In this document: positions 34,040-45,056 of the stretch, in pieces
Layout of the letters: each line of letters begins with the position of its first letter
Position numbering within the stretch: position 1 is the first letter of the stretch
Source of the DNA: Phaffia rhodozyma
Taxonomy: Eukaryota > Basidiomycota > Tremellomycetes > Cystofilobasidiales > Mrakiaceae
NCBI GenBank assembly: GCA_014706385.1
Contig: JACGZH010000009.1
Location: forward strand, 558,001 to 622,000
DNA length: 64,000 bases
Direction of reading: 5' to 3'
Translations under genes and position numbers: made by a program
The notes under the pieces: model-generated
Database searches by the model: none
What the model was told of the DNA's origin: nothing
The model's input: only the letters and a program-made list of their open reading frames with translations

Positions 34040-36004
34040 CTACCAACAAGTCGCGGTAGGCATTCGCATCAACTGAGGCATGCCCGTACCGAAACCGAAC
34101 GAGCCATTGCCAACGTTCCCAAAGGTAGCCTGGTGCTGCAAAGGCGCACAGCCGGCTCCCAGCACTGGGGCCGAGGCGGTGTGTCTAGTAAATGAGACCG
34201 GGTAGGCCTGCTCGGCTTGGTGACCGGTAGCAGGACCCTGGGACCGAGCGTAAGGCTCATGTCGACGGACCTGGCGAAGCTCATGTTGTTGAGCTCGGCC
34301 GATAATCTGGGAGGTCGACGAGGTTGGAAGATGCTGCTGCTGCTGCTGCTGCTGCTGCTGATACTGCATGGTCTGTCGGTCCTGGTGGTATGTGTTTGAG
34401 TCGAACATGTTCCAGGCATCCTGCTTGGGAGCAACTGGGGCGGGACCGGAGGTGGATGAAGAGTGGGCCCAGTTGATCGAAATGGCAGCGGCCTGCGAGA
34501 CTCGAAGAGCTTCCAAGCGTAATTGCTCGTTGCACTCTCTCTCTCGATCCATTTGTTCCTGGATATCTCGTTGCCTCTGCTCCTCGGCAGCCTGTTGCTG
34601 CTGCTGCTGCAATTGGGCAATCTGCCACTGCTCCCGCTGGGATTCGCTCTCCCTGGCTGCCTCGCTCTTGGCCAAGGCGTCCGAGATGTCGAACAGGGCT
34701 TTTCTAGCGATCTCGTCATTCGCCGAGAGGTACACAGTCTCGATCCAAGTGGCCCACTCAGGAACATCGATGTGAATATTGAAACCCATGGTGGAGAGTG
34801 CAAGGAGACCGAGTCGGTTGATCTCTTGGATAGGGATCCGAGTGACGTCCGACCAAGATCGAGCGGTGAACGTCTCGTCATCGAGACACATGTTGGCCCA
34901 GTGGAGACCGAGGGTAAACACTCGCTTGGCGACCTCCTCACCGTTGTAATCCGAGAACGTCTGGAGCTCTTGTCTAAACAAATGACCTTCCTCACCGCCG
35001 CCCTCGTGAAGAGGGGCCTTGGTGAGATACCAGAGGGCAAGGATGACACCGGTCGGAGAGATCAAGGTCTGGGCGAGGGTTTGGTGAATGAACCGGACAA
35101 ATGAATCAGGCGCGCTCAAACCGAGGTTGTAAGGGTTCGTTCGATAAGAGAGTGGGATCGGGGAAGCCTCAAAGTCGTCCAAAGTCATCTGAGGAGGAGT
35201 GTTCAAAGAGGTCTGGATCCAGTATCCATTGGCATCACTGAGCATAGGTGGAGAGGTTGATATAAGGAAATGGGAAATGAGCACTCCTGAATAAGAGGAA
35301 AAGATAGAGAAAGAAGGAAAGGGGACGAACGTTGAATACGATTCATCATTCCAGTAATCTCTAGCACCTCGTTCGGATCGCTTCCGACCTCGAGATCTCT
35401 CTCGTCCACCTTCGAATCCAGCGTTCTCCACGGTCTCGGACTTGATCGAGCTCTTCAGTAGCGACCAGACCGCATCGGCCAGGAACGGAGCCAACGGAAG
35501 GGACGACGCCACCTGGGGAGCTAAAGCCGGCCGACTAGATTCACCAGAAGGAGGGGCGGTGACTCTACTCGCCTCTTGAGCGGCAGCGGCAGCAGCCGTA
35601 GCCAGCGCACGCTCCTGTTGGGCCTGCTGCTGCTTCTGGACCTGAGCTTGGAAGGAGAAGCTTGGGTGAGGCAACGTATGGGCAGCGGGTGGGGCAGGAC
35701 GGAAGGCGTGCTGCTCCTGCTGCTGACAGACCTGGTGGTAGGGATTGAAGGAGGGGTGGGAGTAGGCGGCTGGGTGGGTGGAAGCGGAAAGCTGCTGGTC
35801 CTGCTGATGGAAGATCTGGAAGGGCGCTCGGTACGGGGACGACATCGAGGGAGCCATCTTCTGGGACGAGTAGCCGTAGGTAGTAGAAGGGGCGTTCATA
35901 TACTGGTCGAGAAAAGAGTTGGAGGATCCGAATTCCTTTCTGGGAAAGAGAAAGGGAAAGACGGACAGAGTTCTCTTCGATTCGCTTTCGGTGAGAGAAA
36001 GCAA
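34040..36004 (-). CDS. Cyclin-box protein, Pho85-type cyclin (Pcl/Clg1-like), Gln-rich
   Basis: The N-terminal ~200 residues are Gln/Pro/Ala-rich. A cyclin box follows: APDSFVRFIHQTLAQTLIS, VILALWYLTKAPLHE, VFTLGLHWANMCLDDETF, WSDVTRIPIQEINRLGLLAL and FNIHIDVPEWATWIE. This pattern is typical of fungal Pho80/Pcl-family cyclins that activate Pho85 kinase. A Gln-rich coiled region and a CTG/CAG polyGln run (34330-34361) close the protein. A 93-base intron with clear GTTCGT...CTCAG borders (35238-35330) has no stop and keeps frame, so a retained form adds 31 residues. The start may be 36004 or the second Met at 35899. The kinase partner is inferred. Confidence 0.78.
   Translation of the reverse strand: MLSLTESESKRTLSVFPFLFPRKEFGSSNSFLDQYMNAPSTTYGYSSQKMAPSMSSPYRAPFQIFHQQDQQLSASTHPAAYSHPSFNPYHQVCQQQEQHAFRPAPPAAHTLPHPSFSFQAQVQKQQQAQQERALATAAAAAAQEASRVTAPPSGESSRPALAPQVASSLPLAPFLADAVWSLLKSSIKSETVENAGFEGGRERSRGRKRSERGARDYWNDESYSTFVPFPSFSIFSSYSGVLISHFLISTSPPMLSDANGYWIQTSLNTPPQMTLDDFEASPIPLSYRTNPYNLGLSAPDSFVRFIHQTLAQTLISPTGVILALWYLTKAPLHEGGGEEGHLFRQELQTFSDYNGEEVAKRVFTLGLHWANMCLDDETFTARSWSDVTRIPIQEINRLGLLALSTMGFNIHIDVPEWATWIETVYLSANDEIARKALFDISDALAKSEAARESESQREQWQIAQLQQQQQQAAEEQRQRDIQEQMDRERECNEQLRLEALRVSQAAAISINWAHSSSTSGPAPVAPKQDAWNMFDSNTYHQDRQTMQYQQQQQQQQQHLPTSSTSQIIGRAQQHELRQVRRHEPYARSQGPATGHQAEQAYPVSFTRHTASAPVLGAGCAPLQHQATFGNVGNGSFGFGTGMPQLMRMPTATCW
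34330..34361 (-). repeat. CTG/CAG trinucleotide repeat (poly-Gln)
   Basis: Nine to ten CTG units on the plus strand encode a Gln run in the cyclin-like protein. Similar shorter runs occur at 34597-34610. Confidence 0.9.
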
Positions 36005-37226
36005 GAGGAAATTCGAAGGGGACCCAAGGAGAGGAGAGGTTTAGAAGAGTTTGTTTCGGGTGGCAGAGAAGGTGGACGGGTTTGTAGAGACTTGAGGGAG
36101 GATTGTTTTCTTTCAGGGAGGAGGGAAAAAACGCTCGACTACGACACTAAAGACTGTATGGTATGAGTAAAATAGACGTTATCAGTGATTGAGAACGGAG
36201 ATCAGAGGGAAGATAGAGTGAAGCGTGGCGATTGGGTGGCCAGAAGGAAGGGAAAGACGAATAAATGGAAAAAAGGGGGAGGATGACTATATGCGCACCT
36301 CTTGACGATCCGAAGAAACCCGGATTTCTTGAGAAAAAAAGGCAAAAGAGACCTGATTCGGATCAAGAGAAGACGAGCACTGATTCGTCTGGAGGAGAAG
36401 CAGGAGGGGGACGAAAGGAGAGGGAACGGATGGGGTCTTTTGAAAGAGGACGACGGGATCGAAAGGGTGGCAAGCTCGATGTTTTTTTTTTCCTTTTCTT
36501 TTACTGAGAAAAGTGCAACAACCACTGAAGGCCTGCTGAAAGAACTGCTGGGGGAACCTGAAGGAGGGGGAGAAAGTTTCGACTACTTCTAAGGCTTGCT
36601 TCTATGGACGCAGAAGGCAAAGTCTTCAAAAGAAGAAGGGAACAAAGGGGGGGGGAGGTTGGGAAACCTGAAAGAGGTTCTGGCTTTGGATAAAGTCGTG
36701 GTCAAGAGGAAAGAAGAAGGAGGAGGAATCGAAACATATGACTCTGACGGGAGAAGCACACGGATGTATGCGCTGGCTGTATCCTATTAGGAAATCTGAC
36801 TACAAGAGTTGTAGTGATATGTGCAAAAGGTTGTATTATCCGACTTTCTAGTCTTGACAATGATTCGCTCTATTAGTGTTTATAAAAGGTCCACAGTCGA
36901 ATCATATGCACAGCCTTCGTATGGCGATAGATAGACGATGATACAAAATTCTCTAATGAACTAATCTTGTGGGACACAAAATTGTTGTAGTATAAAGTAT
37001 CCTGGTAAAGATCGATTATATTGAATATGAAACTTTTATGATACATCTGTCAAGTCGAATAGGATGCTTTATAGTGTAAATCGAACAAACGTTCGCCCCG
37101 ACTAGCAACGTTCATTTCTCCCGCCTCGCCTTCGTCCTATACCTTCTCTCTCCTTTCCTTTCTCTCGCCTTCTTGCTTCTTGATGTCCGGTTGGTTTAGG
37201 TTTCCCTTTATCTGATATATACACAT
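36005..37226. promoter_or_regulatory. Divergent upstream region of the cyclin gene and a small gene
   Basis: Bases 36005-36780 are strongly purine-rich on the plus strand, that is, a C/T-rich leader for the minus-strand cyclin gene. Bases 37100-37200 are C/T-rich in the other direction for the plus-strand gene. No coding sequence is supported. Confidence 0.5.
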
Positions 37227-37750
37227 GTGTCTAGCCATATTATAAACAACATCCTGACCATCACCCTGTTCAAATACTCACTTGCTCTCCTATTAACAGT
37301 CCCTACACCGAAACACCGAGTTGACAGCACTCTTCAAGAACTTGCTCACCGATCGGTCGCTCACTTGCCGTCAACCTCATCGAACCCTCATATTCCTCCA
37401 CCACCAGTGAATAAAGGGAAGCACTCTGTCTCACCTGCTGATGAGGTCCGACTGAAAAAAAATCAGTCTCCAAAGACGGTAGGTGGACAGGGAACCGTCA
37501 AGGCAAAAGCGAGCTCTAAGCAGAAGAAGCGGTCAATTCAGCAGATGGAGAAAGCAGAGCAGTTTGCGGAAAAGCTGAAAATCAAGGATCAAGCGTTCGA
37601 GGATAGAAAGGTAGGCTAACGACTTGTTTATCTTGTCTCTTTCTTTACTATGGTTAACTGATCACTCTACTCCCTTCACTCTATTCTCCTATACTCTACT
37701 CCTCGTTCCTCTAGGCCAAGCGAGATCGTGCCAAGAGAACTTGGGAATAG
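37227..37750 (+). CDS. Small basic coiled-coil protein, possible Alb1-like pre-60S factor
   Basis: A main exon ends at 37610 (AGAAAG then GTAGGC) and joins 37715-37750, giving the C-terminus DRKAKRDRAKRTWE. The readable protein is Ser/Pro-rich, then strongly Lys/Glu/Gln-rich (KQKKRSIQQMEKAEQFAEKL), like small shuttling ribosome-assembly proteins such as Alb1. That assignment is only by composition. The first ~25 codons from 37227 look like an intron (acceptor AACAG near 37300), so the true start is probably further upstream, for example near 37182; I could not resolve it. Confidence 0.5.
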
Positions 37751-38049
37751 TAATTAGACGATCAAAAGTAAAGACAGAAACTACATATATCCATGTATAC
37801 TCTAATGAGACTCAGAAAGAGAGAGCCCACTGTCTGTGCGCCTCAAGTTCAACCTGCATTGTCCTGTTTCTGTCCAGGTTTGCCTAGGAAGGTGTGCGGA
37901 CCGACGAAGGCACTTGTTAGGGTTTTGAATGACTAAGCAGCTCTTCACATGATCGTCATCATCATCACCTTCATTATCCTTCTTGCCATCCTGTTTGGTT
38001 TTCTGTTGCACATAGTAGAGGTTGCCACTCTCTTTCTCTGCTCACTCAG
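37751..38049. promoter_or_regulatory. Intergenic with a TTAGGG box
   Basis: GTTAGGGTT at 37916-37924 lies 126 bases before the next ATG. See the finding on TTAGGG boxes. Nothing else is recognised. Confidence 0.5.
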
Positions 38050-38725
38050 ATGGAGCCTATAGAAATTTCCTCAAGAGCAATTCTTCAATCGCTCTCGTCC
38101 AAGATCCCAACCGAATTCCATTTGTTACTCGATCGGGCACCCGGGCCCCTCAATCCCAAGAACCCTTTCGACAAATCGTTAACCTCTAGGATAGATGCCT
38201 GTGCGCGTGCCTCTTTCCTAGTTGTCCCTGTGAACAAATATTCCTTAGAAAATTGAATTTGAAAGAATACCGTTGACGTATTTCCTTCTTTCACTTTCAC
38301 TTTTATTACTCTCTTTTGGTCTTATCTTAGGCACCACCCTACCCCTCTCTGCGCTCCCTGCGCTTCATCTACTCAACTCTGACTACTCTTCCGCCCATCT
38401 AATCGCTCAAGCTCACGAGGGAGAGCTGTATGGCACATTTGATTACTATCACGCGCTAGTTCATCGGACGGAGGGTCATTCAGAATATTGGAACGCCAAA
38501 TGGTGGTTCGATCGGATCAATCATCCTGTGCTCGTCAAAGCCTACCCTAATTCAAGGGGAGATGTCCGGACGGCTCGAACCGAAGCAAAAAAGAGGGTCA
38601 ATGTTATTCAGTCTTTGGAAGGACGGGTCAACTTGATGGAGAAGGTATCAAAGGATGAGATCAGAGAATTATGCTGGCAAGAGATCTGTTGTCTGCTCGA
38701 ATGGAGTCTGAATCATCCGCGTTAA
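38050..38725 (+). CDS. Conserved fungal hypothetical protein
   Basis: Two exons, 38050-38200 and 38331-38725, join through a GTGCGC...TTATCTTAG intron and keep frame. The protein of about 180 residues starts MEPIEISSRAILQSL. It contains LPALHLLNSDYSSAHLIAQAHEG, then YYHALVHRTEGHSEYWNAKWWF and INHPVLVKAY. This resembles a small fungal family with a His-Arg-x-Glu-Gly-x...Tyr-Trp-Asn core that I know only as uncharacterised. It is mostly helical with no membrane segment. No function is proposed. Confidence 0.65.
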
Positions 38726-39411
38726 AGCGTCAGGAATGTGGCCTGAGTGTTACATGTCTGTAATCCACGACTGTTTAGGTTGCTTCGCTTCATCTACTCC
38801 TTCTCCATTTATTCTGTTCTTCCAATTCACTGACATATAAGTATATAGTCTTCTAGCGCAGGTTCTTCTAGCACGTTCTATGCTTGTTTATTTTTGTGCT
38901 TAGTTGTTTGAGTTTGAGGGTCACATATGAGACCGGCTTCCTTTGTCATTCATAACATAGGCTCCCAAGCCTGGATCCTTTGTTAATCCACGTTCCCCTG
39001 TTCTCTCCCGTCGAAAACCTCATGTCGCGGATGTTCTATTGATATTCTATTCTGTCTTACTCTCGTGCCCCGTCCTTGTGTCTCATCCTTTTGATATAAC
39101 GATCTTGTCTATTTGCACCCCTGTCCTCATCAATTCCAGTCTCAGAGCCTGAACTCCCCACCGCTCATTTCGAAAACCACTGCGGTTACACAGCTCGTAA
39201 CCTTCTCCGCGACCAGCCTAGCTTGTTTCCCTAACAAAGAGCGTGTGTTAGGGTTGTTATCTATATATACTATGAATGCTTCTAGTACGATATCATAGAA
39301 AGTCCTTCGTAAAGATTGTAAGGCCTGGCAAGCACAATTGATCAACCTGTCCATTAACCTTCACTCTCTCTCCACCTCTTCAGTCCCTTCAGGGAAGACA
39401 CACTCTACAGG
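38726..39411. promoter_or_regulatory. Upstream region of PRP6 with inverted TTAGGG motif
   Basis: CCCTAAC (39229-39235) and GTTAGGG (39247-39253) form a perfect 7-bp inverted pair 158-183 bases before the proposed ATG. A splice acceptor CTCTTCAG at 39376-39383 suggests a further upstream PRP6 exon or a leader intron. A 61-codon frame at 39113-39298 has no clear identity. Confidence 0.5.
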
Positions 39412-42400
39412 ATGCAGTCCAACTCATTCCAGGTCATCAACTCGACCTCCAGGGGTGGAAATGTCAACAAGCTAGCCTTTTTGACGATGACAGCTCCGCC
39501 TTCCTACGTCGGAGGTCTCGGTCGAGGGTTCGTTCCTTTCTCTTTCTGGCCTCTATCTCTTTCGGACCCATGCTTGAGCTGTTAATTTTCTGTTCTGTTC
39601 TGTTCTATTCATATTTCGCCCTCTCAATCGCTTCTTTGTTTCTCTTTCCTCTTCATAGAGCTTCCGGCTTCACCACTCGATCCGATATCGGTCCTGCTCG
39701 AGATCAGGGTCCTTCAGAGGACGCGGCTGCCTCAGGCCGAGGTGAAGAGATCACCGCCGATCCGGACCAATTCAAAGATCCAGATGAGGAGACAAACATC
39801 TTTGCTGGTACCGTGTATGAACAGGATGATGAAGAAGCAGATCGAATCTGGGAAAGTGTGGACGAGAGGATCGACCAGAGGAGAAAGGCGAGGAGAGAGG
39901 CGGCGGAGGAGGAACAACTGAAGGCTCATCGGTTGGCCCAACCAAAGATTCAAACCCAGTCAGTCCGTCTATTCTCTGTTTGAAAGGTTTCTCTTCTCCT
40001 TTTTTATTATAATAAATCTTAGTGGCTCTTGTGATTCTTCTTTCTCTTTTCTTCTGTTACACGCCTCAAACATACTTCTTCACACTCACACTCATACTTT
40101 AAAACAGGTTCGCTGATTTAAAACGAGGACTCACCGCTGTCACGGACTCCGAATGGGAAAACCTACCAGAAGTTGCCAATATGACGGGTAAAAAACAAAA
40201 GCGAAACCCGAGATTCGATAGGGAGTACGCCGTACCGGACAGTGTGACACTGACAAACATGGCATCGAACGCGACAGAAGGCCAATTAAGCGAAGAGCAG
40301 ATGGTTAGTTTCTACCCTTCTTTCCTCCAATCTTTTTGTCAATCGCTACCCAATTGATGCGCCTTTCCCTCTACTCTTATTTTGCCGTTAACCAAACGTT
40401 TTACAGGCCGGAGCATCAGAGAGCGGGGCGATGACAAATTTGGTAGAGATCGGTAACGCTCGAGACAAGGTATTGTCTCTCAAACTCGATCAGGTCAGCA
40501 ATAGATTCTCTGCTTTGTCGGGCCTCTCATGATTTGATCAATGTCCGCAGGAGAAACTAAAAATCAACCATCCGATTGTGCGTGTGCATCTCAGATGTCG
40601 GCAGACACGTCAAATGGATCATCCACTACGGTCGATCCTAAAGGCTACCTTACGGATCTTAACAGCATGGTCGTCCAGTCCGATGCTCAGATAGGGTTCG
40701 TCCTTTCAGGTTCATGATTCCTTTCTCCATCATTGACACACCAGCGAGACTGATTATCTTTTCGAAAACTTTTCGTTATCTGGTCTGTATCACGCGTTAT
40801 GTGTCTCGTTTCATCTATACATTCATCGTACAGAGACATCAAGAGAGCCCGGGCCCTACTTGATTCAGTTATCAAGACTAACCCCAAGCACGCTCCAGGG
40901 TGGATCGCAGCTGCCGCGTTAGAGGTTCATGCCAAAAAGATGGTGGCAGCCAGGAAAATTATTGCTAAAGGTTGTGAGATGTGTCCAAAGAGCGAAGACG
41001 TGTGGTTACAGGCGGCAGAGCTTAATGTACGTGGACTCCTTTTGTCTCGGGATCTTCACAAGCCGAGCCTTTGCAGCGCGTATGTCTCGATCTTACCACT
41101 TTGCCTTCATTTTTCTCCCTTCCTGTGTATTTATTGGAGATCAGATTCCTGAAAATGCGAAGCGGATCTTAGCCAATGCCGTTCGAGAGCTCCCCCAGTC
41201 GGTGAAAATTTGGCTGAAAGCAGCCGTTTTGGAGACTGATGTCAACAGACGTAAGAACGTCTTAAGAAAAGGTTCGCTCATCTTCGTTTAGACTTCCCTC
41301 TCGTCTGTACTCATGAGCATAAGCAACGCTTTCTGATACTTCAAGAGAACACTTCATTCCCTTCTTTCGACTTTATTGAACAGCTGTGGAGACTATTCCG
41401 AACTCGGTTACTTTATGGAAAGAGACTGTCAACCTTGAGACCGACCCTGCCGATGCTCGGATCCTCCTTGCTCGAGCGGTCGAATTTGTTCCGACCTCTG
41501 TCGATCTTTGGCTTACGCTTGCGCGACTCGAGACTCCTCAGGCCGCTCAGAAGGTTCTCAACAAAGCCCGAAAGACGATTCCAACGTCTCATGAGATTTG
41601 GATCGCCGCTGCCAGATTGACAGAACAGACGGGTGACGTTTCTAAGGTAGAAGGTATCATGGCTTCCGGTGTGGCAAAGTTGGCAGACCAACAGGTCATG
41701 ATGGATAGAGAAGCCTGGCTGAGGGAGGCCGAAAGATGTGAATCCGAAGGTTCGCCCATCACCGCCAGAGCGATCGTTAAAGCGACATTACACATCGATG
41801 TCGAGGAAGACCAACGTATGAAGATTTGGATGGATGACGCCGATTCTTCGGCCGCTAGGGGTCACATCGAAACCAGCAGAGCGGTCAGAGCATACCTCAT
41901 CAACGTCTTTCCCGATAGGAGGCAGGTCTGGTGGACGGCCGCTCAGTTTGAAAAGGCTCATGGTACCTAGTGCGTGTTCTGATGACTTATACCTCGACCA
42001 TCACTCTTCTCTTTTACTTGTCAGGAGGACGCTGATGTCCTTCGTTCTTCTTATACAAATCTCCCGCTTTAGTGACGACCTACAAGCGCTTCTGGCCAAA
42101 TCGGTTCAGCATTGTCCACGAGCAGAAGTACTCTGGCTGATGGCCGCTAAGGAGAAATGGTTGCACGGAGATGTACCCGGCGCCAGAAACATCCTCGCCA
42201 ACGCTTTCCAGGCGAACCCCGAATCTGAACAGATCTGGCTAGCGGCCGCAAAGTTGGAAGCCGAGAATGGAGCGTTGAACAGGGCAAAAGAGTTGTTGGC
42301 AAACGCTCGACAGGAGGCTGGTACGGACAAGGTAGGAACTCTTGGATGTGTTTCTCTCCTTCTTTCTTCTCTTCTTTATCAAGCAGTCAACTGATTCGCC

Positions 42401-43500
42401 GCTTGTCTTGTGTGGACATCTTTCCTTTAATTTTGCTCTTTTCGGCCCTGATAGATTTGGATGAAGTCCGCGGTGCTCGAGCGTCAACAAGGCGCGCTCG
42501 ACGAAGCGCTTTCCACTCTTGGACAAGGTATTGAGAAGTTCCCCACGTTCGACAAGCTTTACATGATCAAAGGTCAGATCTACACGGCTACTCAACAATT
42601 ACCTCTAGCCCGAGAAACATACTCGAAAGGTGTCAAGGCTTGCCCAAACTCGATTCCACTTTGGTTGCTTTCTTCGCGTTTAGAAGAACATGCAGGCGTG
42701 GTCATTAAAGCTCGTAGTTTGTTGGAAAAGGCAAGGCTGCTGAACCCAAAGAATCCAGAATTATGGGAGGAGAGTGTAAGAGTGGAGGAACGAGCGGGAA
42801 GTATAGCTCAATCAAAAGTCGTTCTTTCAAGAGGTTCGTCTTCTCTTCATTATTTTCTTTTACATTTCAAACTCTACCTTCTCTTTTGGTTTCTTCCATG
42901 AAGAAGATTTGCTGATCATTCAACAACGACAACCATTTGATTTGCATAGGTATTCAAGAATGTCCGACATCTGGTCGATTATGGGCAATCAATATCTGGA
43001 ATGAACCTCGACAGCAACGAAAGACCCGAGCGGCCGACGCCCTCAAAAAGACAAACGATGACCCAGTCATCATCACTCTTGTCGCTCGTTTGTTCTGGAC
43101 TGATAGGAAGATCGAGAGGGCGAGACATTGGTTTGGCCGAGCGGTCGAGGCGAACAAGGATCTGGGTGATTCTTGGGGTTGGTGGTACAAATTCGAGATG
43201 GAACACGGAGAGATGGTATGTATTCGATCTCTTGTTCTCTGCCTCTGCTTGTGATTCATCTTTCTCTGCCTGTGATTCATCTCTCTCGGGTTTCATCCTC
43301 TTTATCACTTGCCACTGTACTGACAATGTTCTTCTCTATTCTCTCACGTTGAACAGGAACGTCGACAACACGTCATCGATCTCTGCACCGCTGCGAGTCC
43401 GAAACACTCACCAGTATGGCAATCTATTGCCAAGGATCTATCGAACCAAGGAAGATCAACCGAGGAGATTCTCAAACTAGTGGCTCTCGCTTTGGAGTGA
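39412..43500 (+). CDS. PRP6: Pre-mRNA splicing factor Prp6 (U4/U6.U5 tri-snRNP)
   Basis: A gene with about a dozen exons. The PRP1_N domain is unmistakable: [20 protein letters not shown] joined to [15 protein letters not shown]. The acidic tail of that domain, [12 protein letters not shown] and a long series of HAT/TPR-like repeats follow ([88 protein letters not shown]). The end is [11 protein letters not shown] at 43500. Prp6 bridges U5 and U4/U6 snRNPs; the repeats are the protein scaffold. Several introns begin GTTCG (39538, 40696, 41272, 42834). The exon reads open upstream of 39412 to an acceptor at 39383, so a longer N-terminus is possible. Confidence 0.93.
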
Positions 43501-43738
43501 TCTTCCTTTCCTGTTCCTGTTCCTTGTGTCGTCATCTAGAATAAATGGATGAACATCTACTGCCATATCTTCTCGCCTTCGTTCACCGTTTTTGTGTATG
43601 CAGATCGTATGTCTAGGACGTTTTCTTCATACAAAATGGACATACTCTTCAGGTTTCCATCGCTTGTGCGAAAGTAGTTTGTTTTTGGGAGATCCTACCA
43701 AGACTGCATCATCTAGAGATTTGCAGGATTTCGCTACT

Positions 43739-44053
43739 ATGTCAGATAAACCAGAGAAAGAGGCAAGACAACCTCCGGTCAAGAAGACTAGATAGGAAAC
43801 CAAAACGATGCGAGTCGTTTCGGACAAGATGTCCCCGAGATATGAAGGATCTTGCGCTAGAAATGAAAGAGAAATGAAAGCTGTGATGTACACTCATGGT
43901 TACGATAGTCATCTTATTTCAAGGACGCTTTTGCAAGCAGTCGGGGTCAGTGAGGCACACGCATTAGAACTAAGAAACGAAGAGCCGATGTACTATGAGT
44001 TGATCCAAAATCTCGAAGCCTATTTGATTAGTCAATCCCTAGCCGAACTGTGA
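43739..44053 (+). pseudogene. Small unidentified ORF with one in-frame stop
   Basis: One frame starts MSDKPEKEARQPPVKKTR, meets TAG at 43793-43795, and continues in the same frame as ETKTMRVVSDKMSPRYEG through EREMKAVMYTHGYD to LIQNLEAYLISQSLAEL at 44053. Composition on both sides of the stop looks like real protein. It could be a small gene whose start is the Met at 43808, a gene with an unrecognised intron around the stop, or a recent pseudogene. A loose likeness of EREMKAVMY to the TAF13/Spt3 histone-fold start was not enough for a name. It lies 240 bases after PRP6. Confidence 0.45.
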
Positions 44054-44333
44054 CTTTGAGAACGCATGTCTCTTTGTTGTTGGCAAGCAGAGGGAAGGAA
44101 ACAGCAAATAGTCGTAGATCGTCAATAAGCCAACATCAGTCTTTCACATCCTGTTCACCATCCTGAAGACTAGCACCCCTGGATCAAGCCAAAAGGTACG
44201 AGAAGATCATGGGAGTGAATCTCAAGGGGTGTTGTAGCAAGCGAAAAGAGATCGATCCGAGCGAAGCAGATTTCGAGAATAGAACATGACTTTTATTTGA
44301 ATGCATCATCCGATAACAGAAACTTAGTTCTTT

Positions 44334-45056
44334 CGTCGGAAAGAGCATCCTATGAGTGGTCGACAATGAGGAAAGGCAAAAAAAATACATCGTGAGTTAT
44401 ACTGTTTTTATGATGAAGAAATCATGGGACATACCCTCGGTAAGTCGAGCCTTTCCTCCCCGGGGCTGGCAGAGGATGGTCTGGCACGATCCACACTGAT
44501 CGTGGCGGTTGTTGGATCAACAGGTCAGCTGACAAGTTATGGTCTCTGTTTACAAGATCGAAAAAAGAGAACGAACCTGAACGGCAGTGGAAGCGTGCGA
44601 GAACACGGTGGTGATCTGGAAGCAACCAGGGCACTTGACGTCCTGTTGTTGGATGGCCCAAGGATATTAAGAGAAAAGATAACCAATAACTCGATTCAGA
44701 TTTACGCCATTCGACCTATGGTCACGCGAACGATTGTAAGGTAAAAAAAATTGCGACACTGACCATGAAGAAAGAGTTGGGGCTCTGCACAAGCCTCTTG
44801 AGCTTGTGTTGTCGGGCCTCAGACTCGATGGAAGGGTTGAGGAGATCAACAGCGAGAGTCTAGAAAGATAATCATCACGCCCAAGAAAAGGAAAAGAGTT
44901 TTGCATGAGTACTTTTTTCTCCCCCATATGAAGGGGGAAACATAGATCGAGATCCCGGCCGGCTGCACGATTTTTGGGGAGAAGGATAGGGATTCTGAGT
45001 TCTGATGAATGGACCGGATTGATGCTAGAGTTGACTTGGGTACCAAACTAATCTCA
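44334..45056 (-). CDS. RPS27: Small ribosomal subunit protein eS27 (Rps27)
   Basis: Exons read on the minus strand give [20 protein letters not shown], then [12 protein letters not shown], then [20 protein letters not shown] joined to [20 protein letters not shown], and TEG joined to GCSFRRKN with TAA at 44334-44336. This matches the eS27 family over its full length, with the four zinc-binding Cys (CPGC...CGSC). It is a structural protein of the 40S head. The intron inside the zinc domain starts GTTCGT. The first exon is not certain: exon 2 starts at about 44862 with TLAVDLL, and a candidate ATG is at 45054-45056. Confidence 0.92.

Noticed and set aside
44424..44744. 106-codon plus-strand frame
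   Set aside because: It is antisense to the RPS27 exons and intron, which match eS27 over the whole length.
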